20,425 nucleotides of DNA from Candidatus Krumholzibacteriia bacterium (GCA_035649275.1 DASRJW010000095.1:1-20425); one strand, 5' to 3'; counted from the stretch's first letter, positions 8,805-17,913 are shown. Notes: a model not told the origin generated them from the letters alone. Made by a program: numbers and translations.

Positions 8805-11800
8805 TCAGTACTCGTGGCGGAACTTGACGTCGACGTTGAAGGCGTTCTGCGCCGCGTCGGAGAGCAGCTCCGGGCTGGGGATGTAACGGATCTCCCAACT
8901 CGACGCCAGCAGCAGGCCGCGGAGCACGTCGAACTCGACGGCGACACGCTGGTTCAGATCGCTCTGGTTGAGGCCGCGGGTGTAGGTGACGAACACCCGA
9001 TCCGAGACCGCCCAGCCGGCGGAAACGTTGTAGGCGCTGATGAGCGGTGCCTGCTGCCCCTCCGCCACGGGCTGGCGCGAGCTCGCCGGATCGATGCTGA
9101 TCGAATCCAGGTAACCCAGATCGGTGAAGACGTTTTCCACCACCGTGGTGGCCACGTTGGAGGGATCGTTGCGGATGTCCGCCATGAGGATCTGCTGCAG
9201 CTCCGCCGAGGTCTCCCGGTTGTCGGAGGTGAAGACGAGCTGCGGCTGGCTGGGCGTTCCGGTGAGCTGGACGTAGATACGCTCGTTCACCCGGCCGCGC
9301 CGCGCCTCCAGGTCGAGGTCCGGTTCCCAGCCGGGGTTGCGGCTGAAATCGAGCTCGCCCCGGGTAATCTCGAACTTCTCGAGGTAAGCGGAGTAATGCC
9401 CGCGCTTGACGGTGGCGCGCCCGGTCACGTCCAGCCCCGCGGTGGTGCGCAGCATCTGCACGTTCCCCGCCAGCTCGGCATCGGCGTTGGAGTTGTGCAC
9501 CCAGACCCGGCCCGGTGCCTCGATGGCGACGTCCGCCAGCCACTCCGGCCGGTCGGTCGGTTCGAGCAAGCTGCCTTCCCCGCGCCCTTCGGTGAACTCG
9601 CGGGTGATTTCCGCGTCGCGCACCTGCAAGGAACCCTTGAACTCCGGAATCGGCGCCGCCGTTTCGAAGAGATGCACCGCATGGATGTCGATGTGGCCGC
9701 CCACGATCGCGGCGATATCGGGAATGCTGTAGACGGGGACGTGGTCGGCGTCGAAGGCCAGGGCGTAATCGGAAACGGCGAGTCCGGCGAAGCGCACCCA
9801 GCCACTGCCCCGCACCCAGCCATTGGGACCGGTGCGGCCGTGGATCTCCCCCAACTCCAGAGTGTCGTCGACGAAGTTCCCCGTAGCGTTCACGTCGTAA
9901 TAGACCTCCTCGAGATTCGCCAGGGTGAAACCGGCACCAGCGACCAGCAGCTTGCCGTTCAGCTTCGGCTTTGCCAGCGTGCCTCCCAGGTGCAGCGTCG
10001 CCTCCACCGTCCCCGGCGGCACTCCCTGTGGCGCCGGTTCGAAGAACGAGATGAAGCGGGGCACGACGGCGAAGCTGCTGCTCAGCAACACCAGATCGGC
10101 GTCGACCGGCTCCTCGCGCCGCAGCTTGATCCCGCGCAGCAGATGCAACGTGAGCGGCAGCTGCCCTTCGACATCGACGCTGGCCCCAGCGGCGTGTGCC
10201 TTCAGGTGCGGCACGCGCAACGAACCGCCAGCGTACTGGGCCTCGAAGCGCAGCGAATCCACTTCGATGCCGCGCCGCAGGTGCAGTGCGCGTGCCGCGC
10301 CGCTGGCGCCGAGGCGTGGATCACCGAGGCTACCTTCCACATCCAGCTTCGTGGTGAGCCGCGCTTCCCAGGGTGCTGGGGCCTGGAGGCCGCGCAAGCC
10401 GCGCCAGAACGGCTCCAGAGCCAGGTCGTCCACTTCGACATGGAGCTCCAGCGCCGCCTTGGAGAAGGCTTCGGGTTCTCCGGGGCCCGAAGCGCCGCGC
10501 AGCCAGCGCGAGAGAGACGGTAGATAGGCGATGCGCCCGTTCACCCGGATGCCTCCGAATGGGGTGTAAGCGCTGACACTGCGGAGCGAGCTGCCGAAGG
10601 CGTCGCTCTGCAAGTCCACCCGCACGCTGTCCACCTCCAGCGCCTGCCAGCGACCCGCGCGGACGGCGAGACGCGAATCCACCTGGGTCGCGTCGAGCCG
10701 GCCGTGCACTTCGAGCCAGCCGGTCCCGGTGCCGGCGAGGGGTTGTTGCGCCCCCGCCAGCTGCGACAGGAAGCCGAGGTCGAAGTCGCGGACTTCGGTG
10801 CGCGCGTCCACTCGGTTGGCGCCGAGGTCGAGCACGCCGTCGATGCGCGCGCCGCCGCTCCGTGACAGCAGCCGCAGCGAATCGACGCGGGTCGCGCGCC
10901 CGGACCACCACAAGCTCGCCGGCTCCTCGACGCGGAACTCCTGTCCCCCGATCTGGATCAGCGCCGTATGCAAGGACAGGAGCTGCGCCGGGCGGGGATC
11001 GCCGTTCCAGTCCCGCGCCAAGGTGCGGAACGAGGCAGCCACAGTGACCGAGGTGTCGACTGCCGCTACCTCGGCGCGCTCCAGATGCAGCGCCTCGCCG
11101 TCATAGCTCATGAGCGAGGTGAGTCGACCGAGCTTCCGCCCGCCGAGCGCCAGGCCTTCGGCGCGCACGTCCATTTCCACCGCCGGAACGGGGAACAGAC
11201 GACTGGCCTGGAGATCGATCACGCCACGCTCGGCGGCGAGACTGCCGTAGCGCAGCGTGGCGAAGTCCCCCGCGGCGATGCAGCCCAAGCTATCGAGGGT
11301 GCCCTCGATCTGCCCCTGCAGATCCGCTGCGGCATGCAAAGACCCGAGGCCGAGAGGCTTGGCGAAGCCGGCGACGTCATCCGCCTCCAGCTCCCAGGAG
11401 AAGGAAACCGCCTGGCCCTGCAGCGTCCCCTCGCCATGCAGCACGCCGCGCGCCGTTTCCAGCTGGATCTCGCGGCAGGAAGCCGACCGGCCGAGGATGG
11501 CAGCACGACCGTGACCCTTGGTGATGGCGACACCGGCCAGGTCGCTCGGCCCGAGCGCCGCTCGTAGCTGCAAGGAATCCCCTGGGCTGCGGCGCGAGAA
11601 CTCCAGCTGCGCTTCCAGGCGGCTCACGGGAAGGTCCGATCTCCAGGCCCGCAGGTCGAAGTCCTGCAGCTGCGCGCGGCCGTGGAGCGCCTCGTGCTCC
11701 GCTTCCAAGCTGAGAGCGAAGCGGCTCGTCTGCAGGCGACCCTCCGCCCGGCGGAGGGTGAATTTCGCCGGCGTCCAGCGCAGATCCACCTGCACCGAAT

Positions 11801-12674
11801 CCAAGGCATGGGCCGCGTACTCCCCGGACCATGTCCCGGTGAACGCGATCGCCTGCGGACTCCACTGGAGTTCGAAGGGACCGGTGAGCGTTCCCCCCAC
11901 CGGCAGCTGCACCAGGCTGTCGAGATCGGCGAGGTCGAACTTCGTTGCCTCGCCATTCAGGTGCAAGGTGCGCGGGCTGCCCCGATAGGTGGCCACACCG
12001 GTCACCTGCGACCGCGACGTCTGCAGGCGCGCCGCCTCGACCTGCAACCCCTCGGACCCGTAGGTGAGGTTTCCCGCGCCTTGAAGCACGACCAGGGATT
12101 GCAGGGGCAAGCCAGCGCTGAAGCGCTCGACCTGCAGACGGCTCGAGCCGCCTTCCACCTCCAAGGCGACCTCGGTCTCGAGGTCGACGAGGCAGAGCGT
12201 GCGCAGCGAGTCGAGGGGAAACTCCACTCGACCGCCCACGATCTCCACACCCGCGAGGTGCAGCGGCGGCGGCGGGGGCCCGCTCGGCAAGTCCTTGCGG
12301 CGTTGCCAGTGCAGGTCCTCGGCGCCGAGCTGCACCACGGGCTCCAGGAGACGCAGCCGGTGCACCTTCACCCGGCCGCGCAACAGCTGCCAGAAATCGA
12401 GACGCAGCTCCAAACCACGCAGGCGCGCCACCTCGGAGGCACCCGGCCGGTCGCGCAGCAGTCGCACCTCGTCCACCGCGATCTTCCCCAGCGGATTGCC
12501 ACGCACCCGCCCGAGCACCAGGCGGTAGCCGCGCTCTTGCAGCAGATTGCTGGTGAAGGCGCGTCCCACCTGATCGGAGACGATCGGGGTGAAGCGCAGC
12601 AGGTACCACAGGGTCCCCAGCGCCACCACGGCGGCGAACAGGACGACCGCATGCTTGCGGCGCAGCCTGGTCAC
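8805..12674 (-). CDS. tamB: Translocation and assembly module TamB (AsmA-like, inner membrane)
   Basis: A 1289-residue protein (E. coli TamB 1259). TamB is anchored in the inner membrane and forms a long beta-rich groove across the periplasm to TamA; it supports outer-membrane protein assembly and phospholipid transport. The N terminus is MTRLRRKH followed by one membrane segment at about 9-27. Next comes a very long region of short beta-strand repeats alternating hydrophobic and polar residues (about 40-950). The C-terminal DUF490/TamB domain follows, with motifs such as RGHYSAYLEKFEITRGELDFSRNPGWEPDLDLEARR, VYVQLTGTPSQPQLVFTSDNRET-type strands, and a final beta-rich FNVDVKFRHEY. The start is a GTG at 12674 with AAGGAG five bases upstream, 18 bases after the tamA stop, so the two are co-transcribed. 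Long open frames on the opposite strand here are by-products of GC-rich codon use. Confidence 0.93.
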   Translation of the reverse strand: MTRLRRKHAVVLFAAVVALGTLWYLLRFTPIVSDQVGRAFTSNLLQERGYRLVLGRVRGNPLGKIAVDEVRLLRDRPGASEVARLRGLELRLDFWQLLRGRVKVHRLRLLEPVVQLGAEDLHWQRRKDLPSGPPPPPLHLAGVEIVGGRVEFPLDSLRTLCLVDLETEVALEVEGGSSRLQVERFSAGLPLQSLVVLQGAGNLTYGSEGLQVEAARLQTSRSQVTGVATYRGSPRTLHLNGEATKFDLADLDSLVQLPVGGTLTGPFELQWSPQAIAFTGTWSGEYAAHALDSVQVDLRWTPAKFTLRRAEGRLQTSRFALSLEAEHEALHGRAQLQDFDLRAWRSDLPVSRLEAQLEFSRRSPGDSLQLRAALGPSDLAGVAITKGHGRAAILGRSASCREIQLETARGVLHGEGTLQGQAVSFSWELEADDVAGFAKPLGLGSLHAAADLQGQIEGTLDSLGCIAAGDFATLRYGSLAAERGVIDLQASRLFPVPAVEMDVRAEGLALGGRKLGRLTSLMSYDGEALHLERAEVAAVDTSVTVAASFRTLARDWNGDPRPAQLLSLHTALIQIGGQEFRVEEPASLWWSGRATRVDSLRLLSRSGGARIDGVLDLGANRVDARTEVRDFDLGFLSQLAGAQQPLAGTGTGWLEVHGRLDATQVDSRLAVRAGRWQALEVDSVRVDLQSDAFGSSLRSVSAYTPFGGIRVNGRIAYLPSLSRWLRGASGPGEPEAFSKAALELHVEVDDLALEPFWRGLRGLQAPAPWEARLTTKLDVEGSLGDPRLGASGAARALHLRRGIEVDSLRFEAQYAGGSLRVPHLKAHAAGASVDVEGQLPLTLHLLRGIKLRREEPVDADLVLLSSSFAVVPRFISFFEPAPQGVPPGTVEATLHLGGTLAKPKLNGKLLVAGAGFTLANLEEVYYDVNATGNFVDDTLELGEIHGRTGPNGWVRGSGWVRFAGLAVSDYALAFDADHVPVYSIPDIAAIVGGHIDIHAVHLFETAAPIPEFKGSLQVRDAEITREFTEGRGEGSLLEPTDRPEWLADVAIEAPGRVWVHNSNADAELAGNVQMLRTTAGLDVTGRATVKRGHYSAYLEKFEITRGELDFSRNPGWEPDLDLEARRGRVNERIYVQLTGTPSQPQLVFTSDNRETSAELQQILMADIRNDPSNVATTVVENVFTDLGYLDSISIDPASSRQPVAEGQQAPLISAYNVSAGWAVSDRVFVTYTRGLNQSDLNQRVAVEFDVLRGLLLASSWEIRYIPSPELLSDAAQNAFNVDVKFRHEY

Positions 12675-12692
12675 GACGTCTCCTTCGCTGCT

Positions 12693-14663
12693 TCAGAATG
12701 CATGGCCGATCCCCAAATGCACGATCCGCCTGCCATTGCGCTTGATCGGGAACCCGAGGTCGACGCGGATGGGCCCGAAGGGGGTCCCGTAGCGCAGACC
12801 GAAGCCGTAGCTGTAACGCATGTCTTCGGGCCCCGCATAGGGGTCGTCGAAGTGGAGTCCGAAGCGGGCGCTGCCCAGGGTCTCCGTGTCGCGCCAGACG
12901 TTCCCCGCATCGAGGAACACCACGCTCCCCAGGTTGATCAAGCCGAAAAGCGGCAAGGGCACGCGCAGCTCCGCGTTCCCGAGAAGGAGCGTCGTTCCCG
13001 CATGCACCTGGAAGGTATCCACCACGGCTGCTTCCCCGGGTGCGGTCACCCGGGTGATGGTGAGCAGAGGGCCGAGGGAATTGTTGTCGAAGCCGCGCAC
13101 CGTGGTATTTCCCCCGGCTTGGAAGAGGAACTCGAAGGGCACGCCAGCGATGCCGATATCCGCTGCCGACGCTTCCCGGCTCGGGCCGAAGGATTCGACC
13201 CAACCAGCCCGCAAGCCGAATGCCAGGACCGTGGGACCGAGGCGCTGGGTGCGGGTGAAAGAGCCGGTGACGCGGTTGAAATGGTTGTCGCCGCCGAAGC
13301 CGGCCCGCTGCAGCGACAGGGAGCGCACGTCGCCACGATGGGGATCGAAGAGGTTGTCCGTGCTGTTCCGGGAGACCCCGAAGGTGAGCGCCCTGGTCTC
13401 CAGGAGGTCGTCCGATTCCTCCTCCAGGGTCGTGGTGGTGAAGGAGGCGAAGGGACCGAAGGAGAGCTGGGTGTAGCGCCCGCCCTTCCAAAACGCCGGC
13501 AGATCGAAGCGTACGCGGTTAAGCTCCACGTCGTCGCTGCGGCGGTCGATCGAGTAGGCCAGCTGCGGCACCAGGCGCACTGGCGCGCCGAAGAAATAGC
13601 GGTCCACGTAGCGCATGCGCTGCTCGACGAAGTAGTTGTCCCCTCCCTGTTCCAGGTCGTAGGAGACCGTGCTCTGCCATTCGAGGGCATGCCCGCGGCC
13701 CCAGAGGTTGCGCAGGCCGAAGCGCCCGATGGCGTGGGCTTCGTAATTGTTGCGTCGGCCGATGCCCACGGAGCCTTCGACGAAGGTCATCTTCCGCTCC
13801 TCCACGCGCACGGCGATGTCGACGCTGCGCCGGGGTGCATCCAGGCTCTCCTCACGGATGGTGACGCGGCGGAAAAGCACAGTGCTGTAGAGGTTCTGCT
13901 CACTCTCCTGCACCCGGGTGTAGTCGTAGACCTCACCGGGCGCGAAGGTGAGCTCGTGGTGGATGACGTCGGCGCCGGTCTGCTCGTTCCCGGCGATGCG
14001 CACGTTGCGGATGTGGTACTGCGGGCCCGGCTCGATCTTGAAGTAGAGCACGGCCTCGGTCGAATCGGCGGCCAGAATGGTGCTGTCGGCGACGGACACC
14101 CCGAGGTAGCCTCGCGACAGATAGGCGATGCGCAGCGCTCGCGTCAGGTGGCCGCGATGGGCGGCGCCGAAGGGATAGGGGTGCCCCGGTTCGATGGGAG
14201 TGGAGCGACGAAGCTCCTCCAGACTGAGCACTTGCTGGGGCGTGTAACGGACCTCCCGCAGCAGGGTCCGAGGCCCCTCGCGCACGCCGAGGACGAGGGC
14301 GACTTTCTCCTCGCCCCGGGGCTTCGTTCCCGGCTTCGGCGGCTTCGACAGCGCGATCAGGGAGTCGAGCCAGACCGAAGCGCCGCCGAAGCCTTGCCGG
14401 CGGTAGAAGGCTTCGATCCGGCGCATCTCCTTGGGGAAGACGTTGCGCCGGTAGCGCGGCTTGGAGCGGAAGGGACGGAGCCAACTGGGGAATTCCAGGA
14501 GCATCTGCGCCTCGAGCGTTTCGTCGTCGAAGGCCTGGTTGCCGACGCATTCGATGCGCTCGATACGGGGTTCCTCGAAAACCTGAGCCCCCGCCGGCGG
14601 CGGCGGGAAGCTCCCGAGAATGCATGCGAGCAGGAAAACCGCACGGCACCCTGACCGACCCAT
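12693..14663 (-). CDS. tamA: Omp85-family outer-membrane protein, TamA-like
   Basis: A 656-residue outer-membrane protein of the Omp85 superfamily (BamA/TamA). The signal peptide is MGRSGCR, a hydrophobic core and AGA before Gln at about 27. About three POTRA-type periplasmic domains follow: one with IERIECVGNQAFDDETL, one with LLREVRYTPQQVLSLEEL, and one with YHIRNVRIAGNEQTGADVI. A C-terminal 16-strand barrel starts near VEGSVGIGRRNNYE. The barrel carries the lid-loop motif VRGFDNNSLGP near residue 520 and ends in a phenylalanine (HLGIGHAF), the usual barrel-insertion signal. Three POTRAs rather than five, and the partner tamB 18 bases downstream, favour TamA over BamA. The start is unsure: ATG at 14663 gives a neat signal peptide but a poor ribosome site, whereas an in-frame TTG at 14684 has GAGAGGGG nine bases upstream and would add seven residues. 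In some FCB bacteria one such protein may do part of BamA's job. Confidence 0.92.
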   Translation of the reverse strand: MGRSGCRAVFLLACILGSFPPPPAGAQVFEEPRIERIECVGNQAFDDETLEAQMLLEFPSWLRPFRSKPRYRRNVFPKEMRRIEAFYRRQGFGGASVWLDSLIALSKPPKPGTKPRGEEKVALVLGVREGPRTLLREVRYTPQQVLSLEELRRSTPIEPGHPYPFGAAHRGHLTRALRIAYLSRGYLGVSVADSTILAADSTEAVLYFKIEPGPQYHIRNVRIAGNEQTGADVIHHELTFAPGEVYDYTRVQESEQNLYSTVLFRRVTIREESLDAPRRSVDIAVRVEERKMTFVEGSVGIGRRNNYEAHAIGRFGLRNLWGRGHALEWQSTVSYDLEQGGDNYFVEQRMRYVDRYFFGAPVRLVPQLAYSIDRRSDDVELNRVRFDLPAFWKGGRYTQLSFGPFASFTTTTLEEESDDLLETRALTFGVSRNSTDNLFDPHRGDVRSLSLQRAGFGGDNHFNRVTGSFTRTQRLGPTVLAFGLRAGWVESFGPSREASAADIGIAGVPFEFLFQAGGNTTVRGFDNNSLGPLLTITRVTAPGEAAVVDTFQVHAGTTLLLGNAELRVPLPLFGLINLGSVVFLDAGNVWRDTETLGSARFGLHFDDPYAGPEDMRYSYGFGLRYGTPFGPIRVDLGFPIKRNGRRIVHLGIGHAF

Positions 14664-14739
14664 CCACCCGCGGGGATGCGGCAATGATGTGCACCCCTCT
14701 CACATGCGGAGAAGCTCCCCCGAACCTCGCCCATTGCTT

Positions 14740-14769
14740 ACACTAGGCCAACCAGGACGGTGCCGGCAA
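14740..14769 (-). promoter_or_regulatory. Weak candidate promoter for tamAB in the divergent spacer
   Basis: The spacer 14685-14806 must hold promoters for tamAB (minus) and the small lipoprotein (plus). On the minus strand TTGCCG (14769-14764) and TAGTGT (14745-14740) are 18 bases apart. On the plus strand the overlapping word TACACT (14739-14744) resembles a -10 but has no clear -35. These are weak matches; nothing else stands out in the spacer. Confidence 0.2.
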
Positions 14770-14806
14770 GCCAGAAGCCGTCCCATGAAACGGAGTCAAC
14801 CCATTG

Positions 14807-15262
14807 ATGGGACGTGGCTTGCAGCTCAAGAGGAAGATTCGCTCGAGGTCGCTGCGAGGGGCGTGCCGGATCCTCGGGATCCTCGCCTGCCTGCTCTCCT
14901 GCGAGGCCGAAAAGGCTCCGGCACCCCTCGGACCCGAGGAACAGGCCTTGGTCCAGACATACGTGCGCCTCACGGTCTTGCAAGCCCTGCACGCCCGCAC
15001 CCCGGATTCCACCGCGGCGGTGCTGGGGCACCTCTCCTCCCAGGTGGACACCGTCGCCGTCCGGCAGGCCCTCGAAGCTCTGTCGCGGCAGCCCTTGCGC
15101 TGGGAGCTCGTGTACGGCGCCATCACCGCGCGGCTGGAGGAGCTGGAGGCGACACCCTCGGTGTGGTGGAGCGTGGCGCGCGGTGACACCCTGCTGCCGC
15201 TCCTGCCGCCGCAAGCGCCGGAGCCACCGCCCAGCGCCCGCACACCCGTACCCGGCCGTTGA
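14807..15262 (+). CDS. Small lipoprotein, DUF4296-like in architecture
   Basis: A 151-residue predicted lipoprotein. The start is ATG at 14807 (a TTG directly before it at 14804 has GGAG eight bases upstream and is also possible). The N terminus is strongly basic (KRKIRSRSLR), then a hydrophobic run ending in the lipobox LLSC with Cys32. The mature part is mainly helical: LGPEEQALVQTYVRLTVLQALHAR (about 38-65), then VDTVAVRQALEALSRQPLRWELVYGAITARLEEL (about 80-115). A low-complexity Pro/Ala-rich tail follows from about residue 130. The order of a short helix, a helix with a D-x-x-x-x-x-AL pattern, a P-x-x-W/VY turn and a final A-x-x-RLEEL helix resembles the DUF4296 lipoproteins of Bacteroidota; I infer this from pattern only. 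It diverges from tamA and ends six bases from the rseP stop, tail to tail. Its place in an envelope gene block suggests an envelope role, but no function can be assigned. Confidence 0.75.
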   Translation: MGRGLQLKRKIRSRSLRGACRILGILACLLSCEAEKAPAPLGPEEQALVQTYVRLTVLQALHARTPDSTAAVLGHLSSQVDTVAVRQALEALSRQPLRWELVYGAITARLEELEATPSVWWSVARGDTLLPLLPPQAPEPPPSARTPVPGR

Positions 15263-15268
15263 AGCGGT

Positions 15269-16729
15269 TCAGTGCGTGAACACGCGCACGAGATCATTGA
15301 AAACGACGTAGCCCATCAAGGCGAGCAGCGCCGAGACCCCGATCTTGAGCAGCACTTCCTGCGTCCGCACCGAAAGCGCCTGGCCGCGCACGGCCTCGAT
15401 CAGGATGAAGAGCACGTGTCCCCCATCCAGCACGGGGATGGGCAGGAGATTGAGCAGGAACAGATTCACGCTGAAGAAGGCCAGGAAGTAGAGCAGGTTG
15501 GAGGCGCTCCAGCGCAGCGCCGAGCCCGCCACTTGTCCGATGCGGATGGGGCCCCCGAGAGCGTCCTTCGTCGCCTTGCCCCGCACCAGCACACCGAGGA
15601 AGCGCAGCGTGTCGCCGACGAAGTCGGCGCAGCGCAGCATGCTCTCTTTGGCGGCCATGCCCCAGCCGACGGGAAGCGCCAGCTGATACGGCTCGATCTG
15701 GATGCGCCCGAGAGTGCGGGTTTGTGTGTCGCTGCCTTCGACCAGGACCTCGTCGCTTTCCGGGACGACCTTGGCGCTCAGGCGCTGGCCGTCGCGTTCC
15801 CAGACGATGAGCAGTTCCTTGCCGATGGCCGGATTGATCAGGTCGGCGAGCTGGTCGTAGAAACGCACCGGCTGGCCGTCGATCTCGACGATGCGGTCTC
15901 CGGCCCGCAGTCCGGCCCGCCACGCCGGTCCATCCTTCTTCACCAGGCCGAGGCGCGAGTCCATCCGTGTCGGCAACAGCGGGAAGACCACGGCATCGCC
16001 GTCGCGCTGCACACCGGCGAGGGTGAGCGTGGTGTCGCGCCCGGCGCGGCGGAGCGCCACGGTGAAGGGAGCCTCGCCTTGAACGTCCAGGGCCTCTTGC
16101 AGGTCCAAGGCGTGCGTCACCGGGCGACCGTTCACCTGCAGGATCTCGTCGCCGCCGCGCAGACCGGCGGCGTACTCCTTGCTGTCCGGCGCCAGCTCGC
16201 CCAGCGTCGTCGATGGCGGCACTCGCAGGCCCTCGTGATGCAGCACCGCGGCGAGGACGATGAAGGCGAGGACGAAGTTCGCGATCGGACCTGCGGTCAC
16301 CACGGCGAGACGCACGGCGAGAGACTTGTTGCGGAAGTAGCGATGCTCCGGAATGGAGGCGTCGTCGACCTCGTCGCGGGCGTAGAGCATGGCCTCGCCG
16401 GCGGGTTTCGCTGCCGCCTTGGTCTCCGCCACGGCGCCGGCGGCGGTCCCCAGCGTGCCGCTCGACTCCGCTGTCCCTGTCGCCGCGCCTGGCGTCGGCT
16501 GCGGCGCCTCGGCGGTGTCGCCGGCCATCTTCACGTAGCCGCCGAGAGGGATCGCCGAAATGGCGTACTGCGTCTCCCCGAAGCGCAGCTTGAGCAGCTT
16601 GGGCCCGAAGCCCACCGAGAAGGTCTTGACGTAGATACCCGCCAGCTTGGCCACGAGGAAGTGACCGAACTCGTGGAAGACGATGACCGGCCCGATGACG
16701 AGGGCAGCGGCGAACAGCGTGGTCAGCAT
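15269..16729 (-). CDS. rseP: RseP-type intramembrane site-2 zinc metalloprotease
   Basis: A 486-residue membrane protease of the S2P/RseP family (M50; E. coli RseP 450). It cuts membrane-spanning substrates such as anti-sigma factors after a first cut by another protease, and clears leftover signal peptides. The zinc motif HEFGH is at 19-23 in the first membrane helix. The membrane-associated hairpin follows (SVGFGPKLLKLRFGETQYAISAIPLGGYVKM, 38-68). Helix 2 contains AGPIANFVLAF (146-156). Two PDZ domains lie at about 168-240 and 255-325. The second active-site motif is NLLPIPVLDGGH (427-438, Asp435), and a last helix lies near the C terminus. An extra, low-complexity Ala/Thr/Gly-rich segment at about 72-118 sits between the hairpin and helix 2. 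The start is ATG 16729 with GGAG upstream; its first seven bases overlap the end of dxr. The upstream TTG at 16750 is less likely. Confidence 0.96.
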   Translation of the reverse strand: MLTTLFAAALVIGPVIVFHEFGHFLVAKLAGIYVKTFSVGFGPKLLKLRFGETQYAISAIPLGGYVKMAGDTAEAPQPTPGAATGTAESSGTLGTAAGAVAETKAAAKPAGEAMLYARDEVDDASIPEHRYFRNKSLAVRLAVVTAGPIANFVLAFIVLAAVLHHEGLRVPPSTTLGELAPDSKEYAAGLRGGDEILQVNGRPVTHALDLQEALDVQGEAPFTVALRRAGRDTTLTLAGVQRDGDAVVFPLLPTRMDSRLGLVKKDGPAWRAGLRAGDRIVEIDGQPVRFYDQLADLINPAIGKELLIVWERDGQRLSAKVVPESDEVLVEGSDTQTRTLGRIQIEPYQLALPVGWGMAAKESMLRCADFVGDTLRFLGVLVRGKATKDALGGPIRIGQVAGSALRWSASNLLYFLAFFSVNLFLLNLLPIPVLDGGHVLFILIEAVRGQALSVRTQEVLLKIGVSALLALMGYVVFNDLVRVFTH

Positions 16730-17913
16730 GAACGCTCTCCCGTGGAGCAAGCTTGCAGGACGTAGCGAGCCGCGGCTTCACGCGCCCACGCATCGGCCCG
16801 ATGCAACGACTCGAGGCTGAGCGCCGGCGGCAGCGCCGTATTCGTCTCCGCTTCGCGCAGCACCGCGGCGATCAGCTCCGGGATCTCCAGGAAACGGAGG
16901 CGATCTTCGAGGAACGCCGCCACGGCCACCTCGTTCGCCGCGTTCAGGATACCCGGGAAGACGCCGCCGCGCCCGCCCGCCTGCAGCGCCAGATCGACGC
17001 AGGGGAAACGCTCGCGGTCCAGCGGCTCGAAGTGCAACGCCCTAACCGCCGCCAGGTCCAGCCGAGCGAACGCCGCCGGCGGCCGCTCCGGCGCATGCAA
17101 GGCGTACCAGATGGGTAGACGCATGTCCGTCGCCCCCAGTTGCGCGATCACCGAGCCATCCTCGAACTCCACCAGGGAGTGCACGACCGACTCGGGGTGC
17201 ACCAGGATGTCGATGCGGTCGTAGCCTACGTCGAACAGCCAGTGCGCTTCCAGGACCTCGAGCCCCTTGTTCATCAAGGTGGCCGAATCGATGGTGATCT
17301 TCGCGCCCATGGACCAGGTCGGGTGCCGCAATGCCTCGGCGGGCGTGATCCCCCGCATCTCCGCCCGGCTGTGCGTGCGGAAAGGACCGCCCGAAGCCGT
17401 CAAGACCAGCCGGCGCACCTCGTGAAGCTGGCCGGCGCGAAGGCACTGATGGATCGCGCTGTGCTCGCTGTCGACGGGAAGGAGGCGGGCGCCCGTGCTG
17501 TCCGCCGCTTGCCGCACGAGCTCCCCGGCTACGACCAAAGTCTCCTTGTTGGAGAGAGCAACATCCGTTCCAGTCTGGAGAGCAGCAAGGGTAGGACGGA
17601 GACCGGCGTAGCCGAGAAGCGCGTTGACGACGATGTCCGCCGGTTGCGTGGCGAGAGTGCTCACTGCCTCGGCACCGAGGCCGAGGCAACGCGAGCGCCA
17701 CTCGGAATGGACCGCCAAGAAACGCTCGCCGGCTTCGCCATCGGCGATGGCGATCTGCTGCGGCTGGAACTCCTCGACCTGGCGCGCGAAGAGCTCCACG
17801 TTGCTCCCGGCGCTCATCGCCACCACCTGCAGGCGGTCGGAATGCTCGCGCACGATGTCGAGCGTCTGGCGACCGACGGATCCGGTGGCGCCGAGGAGAA
17901 TGATGTGCTGCAT
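16723..17913 (-). CDS. dxr: 1-deoxy-D-xylulose-5-phosphate reductoisomerase
   Basis: Dxr (396 aa; E. coli 398) converts 1-deoxy-D-xylulose 5-phosphate to 2-C-methyl-D-erythritol 4-phosphate with NADPH, the first committed step of the MEP isoprenoid pathway, in the cytosol. The NADPH-binding motif is LLGATGSVGRQTL (6-18). The metal-binding acidic residues are Asp148 and Glu150 (PVDSEHSAIHQ) and Glu219 (MNKGLE), matching E. coli Asp150, Glu152 and Glu231. TASGGPFR, HPTWSMGAKITIDSATLMNKGLEVLEAHWLF and FPGILNAANEVAV are also present. The chosen start, ATG 17913, has GAGG upstream and gives MQHIILLGATGS, the usual N terminus. Another in-frame ATG at 17934 overlaps the cdsA stop (TGATG) but has no ribosome site. 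The gene lies between cdsA and rseP, so isoprenoid precursor supply is made together with UppS, which uses the products. Confidence 0.97.
   Translation of the reverse strand: MQHIILLGATGSVGRQTLDIVREHSDRLQVVAMSAGSNVELFARQVEEFQPQQIAIADGEAGERFLAVHSEWRSRCLGLGAEAVSTLATQPADIVVNALLGYAGLRPTLAALQTGTDVALSNKETLVVAGELVRQAADSTGARLLPVDSEHSAIHQCLRAGQLHEVRRLVLTASGGPFRTHSRAEMRGITPAEALRHPTWSMGAKITIDSATLMNKGLEVLEAHWLFDVGYDRIDILVHPESVVHSLVEFEDGSVIAQLGATDMRLPIWYALHAPERPPAAFARLDLAAVRALHFEPLDRERFPCVDLALQAGGRGGVFPGILNAANEVAVAAFLEDRLRFLEIPELIAAVLREAETNTALPPALSLESLHRADAWAREAAARYVLQACSTGERSC

Noticed and set aside
8677-9543. In-frame upstream extension of the helicase to 9543
   Set aside because: It lies over the tamB 3' end; the helicase begins normally at the GTG at 8676 with the Q-motif immediately after.
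11682-14654. A 990-codon open frame on the plus strand opposite tamA and tamB
   Set aside because: It lies antisense to two well-recognised genes. Its product is rich in Arg, Gly, Glu, His and Gln without any domain, as expected from the complement of GC-rich codons.
14620-15186. Plus-strand open frame of 188 codons overlapping the tamA start and the small lipoprotein
   Set aside because: It runs out of frame with the lipoprotein gene, whose lipobox and helical pattern are convincing, and overlaps the tamA signal peptide.
15272-16765. A 497-codon plus-strand open frame opposite rseP
   Set aside because: Antisense to a protease with all active-site motifs; composition is shadow-like (His/Gln/Arg/Glu-rich) and it has no ribosome site of note.
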